From assembly GCF_017876535.1 (NCBI RefSeq), contig NZ_JAGIOF010000001.1:1922001-1986000 (forward strand): DNA of 64,000 bases, read 5' to 3'. Positions within the stretch are counted from its first letter, which is position 1. Each line of letters begins with the position of its first letter. The notes beneath the pieces are model-generated. The model saw nothing but the letters and a program-made list of their open reading frames with translations, did not search any database and was not told where the DNA came from. The DNA comes from Paeniglutamicibacter kerguelensis (GTDB lineage Bacteria > Actinomycetota > Actinomycetes > Actinomycetales > Micrococcaceae). A program made the translations under genes and the position numbers. This document shows, piece by piece, positions 36,979 through 46,005 of the stretch.

Positions 36979-37875
36979 ATGACCCTCACCCTCGCGCTCA
37001 CCCTCCTGCTCTCGGTGCTGATCGGGATCTCGCTCGGCCTGCTCGGCGGGGGCGGGTCCATCCTCACGGTCCCGATCCTCACCTACGTCGCAGGCATGAA
37101 CCCCAAGGAAGCCATCGCCGCATCCCTCTTCGTCGTCGGCGCGACCTCCGCCGTCAGCGCCGTGACCCATGCCCGCAAGAAGCGCGTGCAATGGCGCACC
37201 GGTCTGGTCTTCGGCGCCGCCGGCATGGCCGGGGCCTTCGGCGGCGGCCTCCTGGGGGGCCACATCCCCGGAGCCGTCCTCATGATCGCCTTCGCCCTCA
37301 TGATGGTCGCCACCTCCCTGGCCATGATCCGCGGCCGCAAGAACCACACCACCGGTGCCCGCGACGCCGAACTCCCCGTTCCCAAGGTCGTCCTCGAGGG
37401 CCTGGTCGTGGGCCTAGTCACCGGACTCGTCGGCGCCGGCGGCGGTTTCCTCGTCGTCCCGGCACTGGCCCTGCTCGGCGGCCTGTCGATGCCCGTCGCC
37501 GTCGGCACCTCGCTGGTGGTCATCGCAATGAAGTCCTTCGCCGGCCTCGGCGGCTACCTCACCACCGTCATCCTGGACTGGGCATTGGTCGGCGGGGTCA
37601 CCGCCGCAGCGATCCTCGGTTCCTTCCTCGGCGCCCGTCTGGCCGGCCGCATCCCCGAAGCGGCCCTGCGCAAGGGCTTTGGCTTCTTCGTCCTGGCCAT
37701 GGGCGTCTTCGTCCTCGTCCAGGAACTCCCCTCCCCCGCCAACCTCTTCCTGGGCATCACCGCCGGCGCAACCGCGGCGGTTGCGGCCCTGTGCTGGTTT
37801 GCCATCCCCGCATGCCCCCTGCGGCGTAAATCGCCTACATCCCCCGCTACCACCACGGCAACCGAAGCCCACTAG
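36979..37875 (+). CDS. TauE/SafE family sulfite/sulfonate exporter
   Basis: A 298-residue polytopic membrane protein, about eight helices in two repeats. Each repeat has the TauE glycine motif (GLLGGGGSILTVPIL at about 20-34; GLVGAGGGFLVVPAL at about 150-165). In cst-type loci it exports sulfite or thiosulfate produced from persulfide oxidation; the exact ion is inferred. Start ATG 36979 follows a C-rich leader with no good SD. It lies in the sulfur gene series. Confidence 0.9.
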   Translation: MTLTLALTLLLSVLIGISLGLLGGGGSILTVPILTYVAGMNPKEAIAASLFVVGATSAVSAVTHARKKRVQWRTGLVFGAAGMAGAFGGGLLGGHIPGAVLMIAFALMMVATSLAMIRGRKNHTTGARDAELPVPKVVLEGLVVGLVTGLVGAGGGFLVVPALALLGGLSMPVAVGTSLVVIAMKSFAGLGGYLTTVILDWALVGGVTAAAILGSFLGARLAGRIPEAALRKGFGFFVLAMGVFVLVQELPSPANLFLGITAGATAAVAALCWFAIPACPLRRKSPTSPATTTATEAH

Positions 37876-37929
37876 CCGCCGGCTCCTCGCCGTCCTGCCC
37901 TCCAGTCCCAGCACACCAGGAGTTCGAGC

Positions 37930-39264
37930 ATGAAGCAGTCCACCGCCGGGTCCCTCCCCGCCCTGGGTTTGCGCGCCAACGCGGCGCAATTCGTCCTGCT
38001 CGTCGCGGTCAACGCACTCGTCGGGGGCATGGTCGGGCAACAGCAAACCGTCCTGCCTCTGCTGGCCCACGCCGAATTCGGCCTGAGCGGATACACGTTC
38101 CTCTTTGCCTACGTTGCCGCCTTCGGGATCGCCAAGGCAACCTCCAACTGGTTCGCGGGAACCCTCTCGGACCGCTACGGACGCAAACCCGTGCTGCTGG
38201 CCGGGTGGCTCTTCGCCATTCCGGTGCCGCTGATGCTCATCTTCGCCCCGGACTGGGGCTGGGTCGTCGCCGCGAACGTGCTGCTGGGCATCAACCAGGG
38301 CCTGACCTGGTCCACCACCGTCATCATGAAGATCGACCTGGTGGGCCCGGCACAGCGCGGCCTGGCCATGGGGCTGAACGAGGCCGCAGGTTACGGGGCC
38401 GTGGCAGCCACCTCGATGCTGGCCGGATACCTCGCCGAGCACTACGGGCTGCGCCCCGCACCCTTCCTCCTGGGCATCGCCTACACCGCCCTGGCCCTGC
38501 TGCTTTCAGGCCTATTCGTCAGGGAGACCCGCCCCCACGCACTTCTAGATGCCGAAAACATGACTACCCGGGCCGCCTCCGTGAGGCATGGCCGGGACGC
38601 CAACCTGGCCAACCGCCAAGTCTTTGCACTGACCAGCTTCCGGGAACCGGCCTTGTCCTCGGCGAGCCTGGCCGGGCTGGTGAACAACCTGAACTTCGGA
38701 CTTTCCTGGGGCCTGTTTCCGCTTCTGTTCGCCACCGCGGATCTCAGCACCAGCCAGATCGGCCTGCTTTTCGCCCTCTATCCCGGGGTGTGGGGCATTG
38801 GCCAGATGTTCACCGGCGCCCTCTCGGACCGGATCGGGCGCAAACACCTCATCACCGCCGGCATGCTGACGCAGGCCGGGGCCCTGGCGGTCATCGCGCT
38901 CGGCCACGGCTACGGTGCCTGGGCGGCCGGAACGGTGTTGCTCGGCGCTGGAACCGCCATGGTCTACCCCACGTTGCTGGCCGCCGTCGGCGACGTCGCA
39001 CACCCCATCTGGCGGGGACGAGCGGTGGGCGTCTACCGGGTCTGGCGCGATCTCGGGTACGCCGTCGGTGCCATCATGGGCGGGATCATCGCCGACCTGA
39101 TGGGGCTGCACGCGGCCGTCTGGATGGCCGCCGCTCTCAGCGCAGCCGCAGCCCTGGCCGTCGCAGTTCGGATGTATGAAACGCACCTGCCTCCCAGAAC
39201 CGCCGGCCCATGCGGGGGATGCGTCCGCAACGCTTCCGACCCGTCACACCAGCACGTAGCATGA
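37930..39264 (+). CDS. MFS transporter of the sulfur locus
   Basis: A 444-residue major facilitator protein with 12 predicted helices. The loop 2-3 signature is GTLSDRYGRKPVLL and the loop 8-9 repeat is GALSDRIGRKHLI. AGGAG lies 9 nt before ATG 37930. The C-terminal tail is Cys-containing (GPCGGCVRNAS). Substrate is not predictable; position after TauE suggests sulfur compound or metal-thiol efflux, an inference. Confidence 0.9.
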   Translation: MKQSTAGSLPALGLRANAAQFVLLVAVNALVGGMVGQQQTVLPLLAHAEFGLSGYTFLFAYVAAFGIAKATSNWFAGTLSDRYGRKPVLLAGWLFAIPVPLMLIFAPDWGWVVAANVLLGINQGLTWSTTVIMKIDLVGPAQRGLAMGLNEAAGYGAVAATSMLAGYLAEHYGLRPAPFLLGIAYTALALLLSGLFVRETRPHALLDAENMTTRAASVRHGRDANLANRQVFALTSFREPALSSASLAGLVNNLNFGLSWGLFPLLFATADLSTSQIGLLFALYPGVWGIGQMFTGALSDRIGRKHLITAGMLTQAGALAVIALGHGYGAWAAGTVLLGAGTAMVYPTLLAAVGDVAHPIWRGRAVGVYRVWRDLGYAVGAIMGGIIADLMGLHAAVWMAAALSAAAALAVAVRMYETHLPPRTAGPCGGCVRNASDPSHQHVA

Positions 39265-39345
39265 TCGAAGAGCTGAGTGTCCCGGCCATCGCAGACCGAG
39301 TATTTCCCACGGCACGGGGCCACACCACAACCCCAGGAGAAACGC

Positions 39346-39756
39346 ATGACGTACACCCACGCCATCACCGTCCCGATGTCATGGCAAGACGCCGTTGACA
39401 GGACCCGCAGCGCCTTGGCGGAACAGGGATTCGGTGTCCTGACGGAGATCGATGTGAAGGAGACCTTCACCCGGAAGCTGGGCCAGGAAGCCGGGGACAC
39501 CGTGGGGGACTACATCATCCTGGGGGCCTGCAACCCGCAACTGGCCCAGCGCGGCATCACTGCGGAACCGCAGCTGGGCGCACTGCTCCCGTGCAACGTC
39601 GTCGTGCGTCGCGCTCCCGGTGCAGCGGAAACAACCATCGAGGCGATCGACCCGCAAACCATGGTCCAACTCAGCCAGAGCGATGCCACGCGCGAGGTCG
39701 CCAACGACGCCGATACTCGCCTTCAGTCGGCGTTGAAGGAAATTTCCGGGAAATAG
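39346..39756 (+). CDS. DUF302 domain protein
   Basis: A 136-residue protein with a complete DUF302 domain: ITVPMSWQDAVDRTRSALAEQG, EIDVKETFTRKLG, YIILGACNPQLA and GALLPCNVVVRR with its conserved Cys pair. AGGAGAAACGC precedes ATG 39346. DUF302 genes often sit in sulfur/redox or metal loci. A decayed paralogue lies on the other strand at 42262-42534. It is the last gene in the sulfur series, 81 bp after the MFS. Confidence 0.9.
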   Translation: MTYTHAITVPMSWQDAVDRTRSALAEQGFGVLTEIDVKETFTRKLGQEAGDTVGDYIILGACNPQLAQRGITAEPQLGALLPCNVVVRRAPGAAETTIEAIDPQTMVQLSQSDATREVANDADTRLQSALKEISGK

Positions 39757-40334
39757 GGACTCTAGAGACCGAACTGAATGGCAGACGTTGCTGGCATGGT
39801 TCTCGCATCGCTATCTGACGCCGATTTCTGCGCGGAGCTCGGTGTCCTCAAGGCCGACGGTGCCGAAGCGCCAGACGGTGGTGAGGACATCACCGGCGTC
39901 GACCATTGATCGCAAGGCGAATGAACGGTGCGGAGCGTTGGTGCCCACGTGCCGTCCGGTTGAGCGGATAAGCCCAATACGGACCGTCTCGAAAACCCAC
40001 GTGTTTCCGGACACCAGAACGGAACAAACTCATTCAAATTCTTCCGCACTACTCTTGCTCGCTTTACTGAGTCCACACTGGATCACGGACAAAGCGCCAG
40101 TCAGAAGTCATGGACACGCACTGCCAGCTGTCCACCGCGCGGTCCATCCTCGTTGGACCTGCCCACAGGTTTGGCCTATCTGTTTGTTCCACCGTGAGGC
40201 CTCCAACGCTGCTTCCCCATATGGGCATGCGACCCAACACACTTTGGTTCAGTTCTAATGGAGCCTTCCCCGGCCGTACCGGCTACCCACGGGGAAGGCG
40301 CGGCGCATCAGTTGCGGAATCTGGAAGCTTCTGG
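39757..40334. other. Intergenic, about 580 bp; one doubtful minus-strand ORF
   Basis: A 67-codon minus-strand frame (39811-40014, GTG start) reads like natural protein (RHVGTNAPHRSFALRSMVDAG) but has no RBS or recognised family; it may be a relic. The rest shows nothing. Confidence 0.25.
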
Positions 40335-41798
40335 TCATCGCGCTTCGATCACTCCCATCATCCCGGCGTCCTCGTGATCCAGGATGTGACAGTGGTAGAC
40401 GGTTTTTCCGGTGAAGTCATCGAAGGCGATCCGAACCCGGACGCTGCTGCGGGCCGGGACATTAACCACGTCCTGCCACCGGAGGGTGTCCACGGGAAGG
40501 CCCGCCTGTTCGATGACCTGCATGGGCCACACATGCAGATGCACCGGGTGGTCCATAAGACTGGTGTTCCGCAGCGTCCATTCCTCGACACCGCCAGCCG
40601 AAACAGTGGTATCGACCCTTGCCGGGTCGAAGGACTTGCCGTTGATGGTGAAATCCATCATCCCGGTGCCCGGCCCCATGCCCATGCCCATGGCGAAGAC
40701 CAGTTCGCGCCGGGCCGCGACCGGCTCGGACCGGAGGTCCCGCGGCACCTGCTGCTCGGGTACAGGAACGAGGGTGGCAACGGGTGCACCTGCAACGGTG
40801 AAGGTCGCCAGGACCGCCCCGGATCGGCCAGCCGAAGAGCGCAGAGGCCCATTGCCGCCCATCATCGGCCCTATGCTTCCCCTGTCGACGGGCAGTGCCC
40901 GCAGCACAGCAGTGCCTGTCTGGGCGGTGACCAACAGATCGGCCCTGTTTCCCGGTGCCAGCAGCACCTCGTCGACTTTGGCGGGGACCCTGAATCGGCC
41001 GGAGTCCAGACCCAACAGTTGCAGCGACTGACCATCCAGGCGAAGCTTCAGGTGCCGGCCGGTGCAGGCATTGATGACCCTCCACCGTTCTCGCTCGCCC
41101 GGCCGGGCCGCCAGGCGCGGGTTCAGCTGCCCGTTGACGAGGACCAGGTTGCCTTCCCGGCCCATCATTTTCTCCATCACCGACACTGCGGCGATTCTTC
41201 CGCCCGGAGTCAGGGAAATGTCGGAGATCACCAGAACCCGTTCCCTACTCGTCGGGATGGGCTGGTCATCCTGGACGACAATGGCCCCATACAGCCCGCC
41301 GAAAATCTGGTCGGCGACAAAGCCATGGTGATGCGGGTGGTACCAGTACACTCCCGGCGGGTGATCCGCCGGCAGCTGGTACTCGTAGTCAAGGGACGTG
41401 CCGGGGCCAACGGAAAGCAACGGATTGTCGCCGTTGCCCTGCGGGGAAACATGCAGCCCGTGCACGTGCAGGTTCGTCGGGTCCCGCAGCCGGTTCTCCA
41501 GCGTCACGTTCAGCCGGTCTCCGGCCCGGAGGAACAGGGTGGGACCGGGCAGGGAACCGTTATAGGACAGTGCAGTGGCATCCTTGCCGGCGATCTTTAC
41601 CTTCCCCAAGGCTGCTGAAAGCGTAAGTTGAAGCCGGCCATCGGCACTTCGTAGGGTCTGCGGTTCTTCCAGCTCCTGCCCGCGGGCGGCCTGAAACCCC
41701 TCGCCACTGGCCCACAGCAATCCTGCCGCACCCGTCGCGGTGGCCGCTGCCCCGACACTTACCAGAATCAGTGCGCTGCGACGACTAAGAGGTTGCAT
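40335..41798 (-). CDS. Multicopper oxidase (CueO/SufI-like), Tat-exported
   Basis: A 487-residue three-cupredoxin oxidase. The N-terminus MQPLSRRSALILVSVG.. is a twin-arginine signal. Copper ligands: HVHG, YWYHPHHHG, HPVHLH and the T1/T2/T3 motif HCHILDHEDAGMM. A Met-rich stretch near 355 (MGMGMGPGTGMM) suggests Cu(I) oxidation. It starts at 41798 overlapping the SHOCT stop by one base (TGATG), so the two are translationally coupled. Likely role: extracytoplasmic copper detoxification. Confidence 0.94.
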   Translation of the reverse strand: MQPLSRRSALILVSVGAAATATGAAGLLWASGEGFQAARGQELEEPQTLRSADGRLQLTLSAALGKVKIAGKDATALSYNGSLPGPTLFLRAGDRLNVTLENRLRDPTNLHVHGLHVSPQGNGDNPLLSVGPGTSLDYEYQLPADHPPGVYWYHPHHHGFVADQIFGGLYGAIVVQDDQPIPTSRERVLVISDISLTPGGRIAAVSVMEKMMGREGNLVLVNGQLNPRLAARPGERERWRVINACTGRHLKLRLDGQSLQLLGLDSGRFRVPAKVDEVLLAPGNRADLLVTAQTGTAVLRALPVDRGSIGPMMGGNGPLRSSAGRSGAVLATFTVAGAPVATLVPVPEQQVPRDLRSEPVAARRELVFAMGMGMGPGTGMMDFTINGKSFDPARVDTTVSAGGVEEWTLRNTSLMDHPVHLHVWPMQVIEQAGLPVDTLRWQDVVNVPARSSVRVRIAFDDFTGKTVYHCHILDHEDAGMMGVIEAR

Positions 41799-42031
41799 CA
41801 GGTTTCGCCCCTAAGGGTTTTGAGGCGTTCGCGGTATTCTTCGGTAGTCATTTCGCCCCGGGCATAGCGTTCATCCAAGATTCGCCGGGCGCTCCTGCCG
41901 TCGCGAGCCCCGCCTGAAAAAGACCGCACCGTAAGGATGCCCAGCAAGACGAGGCCGATGACCAGAAGCACCCAGAAGAGCCACACCCAGCCCATCATTG
42001 AACCATATCCATATCCATATCCATCCATCAT
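41798..42031 (-). CDS. SHOCT-domain small membrane protein
   Basis: A 77-residue protein: a Gly-Tyr start (MMDGYGYGYGSMM), one TM helix (VWLFWVLLVIGLVLLGIL) and a C-terminal SHOCT motif (ARRILDERYARGEMTTEEYRERL). AAGGAGAAGGAAA precedes ATG 42031. It is the first gene of a two-gene operon with the multicopper oxidase. Its Met/Tyr N-terminus could contact copper, which is speculative. Confidence 0.85.
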   Translation of the reverse strand: MMDGYGYGYGSMMGWVWLFWVLLVIGLVLLGILTVRSFSGGARDGRSARRILDERYARGEMTTEEYRERLKTLRGET

Positions 42032-42261
42032 TTTCCTTCTCCTTTCTTGCTATACCTGTCGCCCCCCCGGCTACAGCCCACCGCACCATTTGCGCAACGG
42101 TTCCCGGCTGCACCCGGCCACGAGCCGCTTCAAACGGATTCGCTTTCAATGTGCCGCCGTGCGGAAAATCGAAACGGTAGATTCAGCGATTTGCCGCCCG
42201 CAGCTGGTTGCCCGGTGACGACGAGGGCTGTATGTTGCCCCGATCTCGGCGCCACTGATGC

Positions 42262-42534
42262 CGGCCGGCTATTGCGGCACACCCTCGGCGGTGGAGGCCA
42301 GAGCCGCGCGTCTGCCTCGTTGGGGATGTCCTGCAGCGCAGGGTTGTCACGCACCTAAGATCACATAGTCCCCAATGGCATTGGCGGCTCCGGTACCGAG
42401 CTTGACTGTAAACGTAGCCCGGAGGTCAATTTCGGACAGAATCCAGAACCCCCGGGAAGCAAGGGCCCCGCGTGTCCGCCGGACGGCTTCATCCCATCCC
42501 ACTGGGACGGTGACGGTACGGGTGTAGGACTTCG
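42262..42534 (-). pseudogene. DUF302 paralogue with lost start codon
   Basis: The minus strand reads SYTRTVTVPVGWDEAVRRTRG, then ALASRGFWILSEIDLRATFTVKLG and GDYVILGA. This closely parallels the DUF302 protein at 39346, but a TGA follows ILGA and the frame is lost after it. An RBS (AAGGAGAACCGC) stands exactly where the paralogue has AGGAGAAACGC-ATG, but the start reads GAAG: deletion of AT would explain loss of the ATG. The 3' boundary is uncertain. Confidence 0.7.
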
Positions 42535-43098
42535 CGGTTCTCCTTAGGCTTGGATTCTCACCGGTTGCCCGTAGGCAAATGACTGAAATAATCTATCCAG
42601 GTCCCTCGTATTCATCCTCACCGCTTTCTGGGCGACGGCGCTGCCCTGCTCGCGCATTTCCTCCGGCATTCGGGCGTCCGCGCGCTGGCAGTAGACCCGC
42701 TGGACGACCGCTTCAGCTCACATTAATCACGCGGCCCAGGCACCCTGAGCCTTGGGAACTTCTGAAATTCACCGTATACCCCCAGCAGTGTTTTGTAACC
42801 ACCCTTGTATGTCATTCTCGCTGCCCCTCCGCACAGCGGGAATCGCGTGTTCAAGGATTCGCCGGCGAGTGTGAATTGCAGGGGTAAATGGTTCTGGCAC
42901 GAATTTCGTGAACGTGAAGGATCGGTGCTGTATGGTGTTCCCGCATCTGGACAAATCGATGTTGAAGTAGGTGCGCCATATTGACGGGACGACGCGCGTG
43001 TCTGTCCGGACCGTACGAACAGGGCATTCCCTTGTCCGGGCTGCCGGGTGCGGTCGCGGCGGGCGCACAACGGCTACCGGAGCCGGCCAACGGACACT
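42535..43098. other. Intergenic, about 560 bp, nothing recognised
   Basis: No frame with family resemblance or RBS beyond the RBS of the dead DUF302 gene. Leads into a 7-bp repeat. Confidence 0.4.
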
Positions 43099-43147
43099 GA
43101 TTCACGATTCACGATTCACGATTCACGATTCACGATTCACGATTCAC
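43099..43147. repeat. Seven tandem copies of GATTCAC
   Basis: Seven perfect copies of the heptamer (49 bp), then GAAAATCGTG. It lies before a decayed SulP/STAS fragment. Confidence 0.97.
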
Positions 43148-43264
43148 GAAAATCGTGCCAGAACCGGGTAATTGGCGTGTTTTTCGCAGCGGTAAATGTC
43201 GCATCGCCGAATGCCAAGGGTGCCGGTTCGCTTCGAACGGCGGTTTAGCTGCAGCTGGGTTTGG

Positions 43265-43540
43265 TTGGTGCCCTGCCCCGAGTTTCCCGCCCATGCGTTC
43301 GGGCATCTTGAGGCTGGCGCTGTTAGGCCCGATGATGTCGATGTGTTTGCCGTGATGCTTGTATTTTCGGTGATGGCATCCAGGGCAGCGATCGTGGAGG
43401 AGTCCCACAGGTGGGAATTGTGCATGTTGATGACGACGCGGTCGGGATCCCTGGCGTACCCGAACCGGGCACAGGGGTCGTTGAAGAGGTGGCGGACGAC
43501 GTTTCCGGCGGCGTCCTGCGCACGTTGGGCATCTACACAA
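43265..43540 (-). pseudogene. SulP sulfate permease C-terminal (STAS domain) fragment
   Basis: The minus strand reads DPDRVVINMHNSHLWDSSTIAALDAIT in one frame and KHHGKHIDIIGPNSASLK in another. These are consecutive parts of a SulP STAS domain with a frameshift between them. The membrane part of the transporter is absent. It is a relic; its ends are approximate. Confidence 0.65.
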
Positions 43541-43655
43541 TCCAGGTACTTGCCGGAATCTCCCACGGACCGCCCGTGATTTTTCATGCACGTTCACCGA
43601 GCACCGGACCTATGCTTGAGTTGATGCTTGTCCGTTCCGTCGAAGGAGAACTCGG

Positions 43656-43964
43656 ATGTCCCGCATCATGTCGACCGGCCTGGCCAAGACGGGCCTCTTG
43701 CTCGGCTACAAGGTAGCCCGCGATACCGGGAACCGGCAGGCGGGCGGCGCCGTTTTGGCGGCCTGCGGCCTGGCCGCCTTCATCATCTGGAAAAAAGACG
43801 CCGGCACGGCCCGCGCTGCCGCCCTCACCGGTGCGTATATCGCGGCCTTCGGTGCGGCCCACCCGTTGGCCAAGAAGATCGGTGGCTGGCCGGCAGTGTT
43901 CACGGTCACCGGGGTCATGGCGCTGGCCTCGATGGTCTTCGGCGGGCACCGCAAGAAGCCCTAG
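43656..43964 (+). CDS. Small membrane protein, function unknown
   Basis: A 102-residue protein with three hydrophobic segments (AVLAACGLAAFIIW, AALTGAYIAAFGAAH, VFTVTGVMALASMVFGG). AAGGAG lies 8 nt before ATG 43656. No family is recognised. It precedes the glycosyltransferase on the same strand by 175 bp. Confidence 0.65.
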   Translation: MSRIMSTGLAKTGLLLGYKVARDTGNRQAGGAVLAACGLAAFIIWKKDAGTARAAALTGAYIAAFGAAHPLAKKIGGWPAVFTVTGVMALASMVFGGHRKKP

Positions 43965-44138
43965 TTCTACGGTCGCGCTGGCTCCGGTCCTTTACACGCC
44001 GCATGGAACCTTCAGGGAGACCGCCTAGAAAATGATGACGCGTACTCAAGATGCCGCTGAAAGGAACCGGGATGTCCGCTCGGCGGCGATGCCACCCCGC
44101 CGCCGGGCAACCACGGAGCCACTCGAGGGGAACCCGCC

Positions 44139-45416
44139 ATGCGGGTCCTGATCATGTCGTTTGGTACCCGCGGCGACATCCAGCCCTACGCCGCCCTCGC
44201 CGGTGCGCTGGCCCGCGCGGGGCACGAGGTCACCCTTGCCGTCCCCGAGGGGTTCGCGGATCTGGTGCCGCACACCGGTCCCGGGACCATCACGCACCGG
44301 CCCGCCGGCTCCACGCTGCTGCGCCTTCTCCGGGATCTCATGCCCGAGCTGGGCGGTCCCCTGGATGCCTTGCGGACACTGGGGATCATGACCTCCGCGA
44401 TGCGCGAGTTGAATGCGGAGTGCTGGGCTGCCGCGCAGGCGGCGCGACCGGACGTCGTCGTGTGCCATCCCAAGTGCCTTGCCGGGCCGCACATCGCCGA
44501 GGCCCTGGGCGTGCCCGGGGTGCTGTCCCTCCCGCTGCCGTACTTCACCCCGACGTGTGCGCACCCCATGCCGTTCTTCGGCGGCGCCTCCTTCGGGGCG
44601 TGGGGCAACCGCGCGTCCTACGGGCTCCGGCGGATGGCCGGGGCCATGTACGGCGGCATGATCAACGACTTCCGGTGCGAGGTCGGTCTGGGCCGCATCG
44701 GCCGGCTCGCGGACCCGCTGAGGAATCCGGATGGCAGCCCGGTCCACGTCCTGTACCCCTACAGCAGGCACGTCCTGCCGGTCCCCGAGGACTACCCGAC
44801 CTCGGCCCACGTCACCGGCTACTGGTTCCTGGACGACGGCGACGATGTCTGGGAGCCGCCCGCGCACCTGGTGGACTTCCTCGCGGCGGGCGAGCCCCCG
44901 GTCTATGTCGGGTTCGGGTCCATGGGCTTCGGCAAGGGGGCGAACGAGCGCCGGGACGCCATCCTGGCCGCGCTGCGGGTCCACGGCCTGCGCGGGATCG
45001 TCGCGACCGGGTGGGGCGGCATCACGCCCGGACAGGCCGGGACCGGCGACGTCCTGGTGCTGGAGGGCGCGCCCCACCAGTGGCTCTTCCCGCGGGTTGC
45101 GGCCGTCATACACCACGGAGGTGCGGGCTCGACCGCGGCAGGCCTCCGGGCGGGCCGGCCGACGCTGGTCGTGCCGTTCCTGGGGGACCAGCCGTTCTGG
45201 GGCGCGCGGGTCCATGCGCTCGGTGTGGGCCCGGCCCCGCTTCCGGCCAGGCGTCTGGGCACGGGCCTGGCCGGCCGCCTCGGCGATCTCGTCCACACCG
45301 GCTCCTACGCCTCCCGTGCCGCAGGGGTGGGCGCCGCAATCCGCACCGAAAACGGCCTCGCCGCCGGTGTCCGGGTCCTGGAGCAAATCACGGGGGTGGC
45401 TGCCCTCGACGAATAG
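44139..45416 (+). CDS. GT1-family glycosyltransferase (sterol/UGT-like)
   Basis: A 425-residue GT-B fold enzyme. The N-terminal Glyco_transf_28-like domain starts MRVLIMSFGTRGDIQPYAALAGAL, with the GTRGDxQP motif. The C-terminal nucleotide-sugar domain has GFGSMGFG and the donor region APHQWLFPRVAAVIHHGGAGSTAAGLRAG, with PFLGDQPFWG. This is the sterol-glucosyltransferase/MurG-like group in bacteria. Acceptor unknown; candidates are lipids or polyketide-like compounds. The downstream FAD oxidase is on the opposite strand. Confidence 0.92.
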   Translation: MRVLIMSFGTRGDIQPYAALAGALARAGHEVTLAVPEGFADLVPHTGPGTITHRPAGSTLLRLLRDLMPELGGPLDALRTLGIMTSAMRELNAECWAAAQAARPDVVVCHPKCLAGPHIAEALGVPGVLSLPLPYFTPTCAHPMPFFGGASFGAWGNRASYGLRRMAGAMYGGMINDFRCEVGLGRIGRLADPLRNPDGSPVHVLYPYSRHVLPVPEDYPTSAHVTGYWFLDDGDDVWEPPAHLVDFLAAGEPPVYVGFGSMGFGKGANERRDAILAALRVHGLRGIVATGWGGITPGQAGTGDVLVLEGAPHQWLFPRVAAVIHHGGAGSTAAGLRAGRPTLVVPFLGDQPFWGARVHALGVGPAPLPARRLGTGLAGRLGDLVHTGSYASRAAGVGAAIRTENGLAAGVRVLEQITGVAALDE

Positions 45417-46005
45417 AACAGCCAATGGCAGTCGCCCGCCCGGTCGCGACCACGACGGCGACCACCGCAAAGCCGGGCCCCGGGCGTTCGACACCGTACA
45501 CACATCTGCCGCATCCTCTGGAACTCCTGCAAGAAGCAGAACAACACCACGACAAGGAAGGGTGCAGGCTGCACCCCGACCCGACGCCGTCAATCGATGG
45601 CCCACAACCCCATCCACCCTTCAGCTACTCGGCTGCCTGCTGAGAGGAGTCCTGCGGCTCCAGGCAGTTGTTCGCGTGGCGCGTCGCCTACTTGCCCCCG
45701 GGCCAAGTCTTGGGTTTCTTCGGCGAGGATGGGGGTATCAGGTAGCGATCGTTCGCATGGCGCAGCAAAGGCGTCTTTAAAGAAGGGGCCGAACCATGCG
45801 GCCGCCTTTGCAATGCTTTCCGCATGCACACCACGCCATGGCTTTCCGGCCTTGGCGGTTCACACCGCCTGCATGGGCCTGCCGCCGGCCGGGAACCGGA
45901 CAGATGGCAGGTCGAGGGCTACCCATTTCCGGCGGATAGTCGCGTTATCGACGGATAATTCACATTTTCGCGAGCCACCCTTCCACCCCGTGGTCGCCCC
46001 GTCGT
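45417..46005. other. Intergenic, about 590 bp, nothing recognised
   Basis: Between convergent genes (glycosyltransferase and FAD monooxygenase). Open frames show no family resemblance; no clean terminator hairpin was found. Confidence 0.4.

Noticed and set aside
40110..41618. 502-codon plus-strand frame over the multicopper oxidase
   Set aside because: Copper-ligand motifs are on the other strand; this is antisense.
43099..43147. GATTCAC repeat as a CRISPR array
   Set aside because: Units are 7 bp and directly tandem with no spacers.
44046..45617. 523-codon minus-strand frame over the glycosyltransferase
   Set aside because: Antisense shadow; the GT1 motifs are in the plus frame from 44139.
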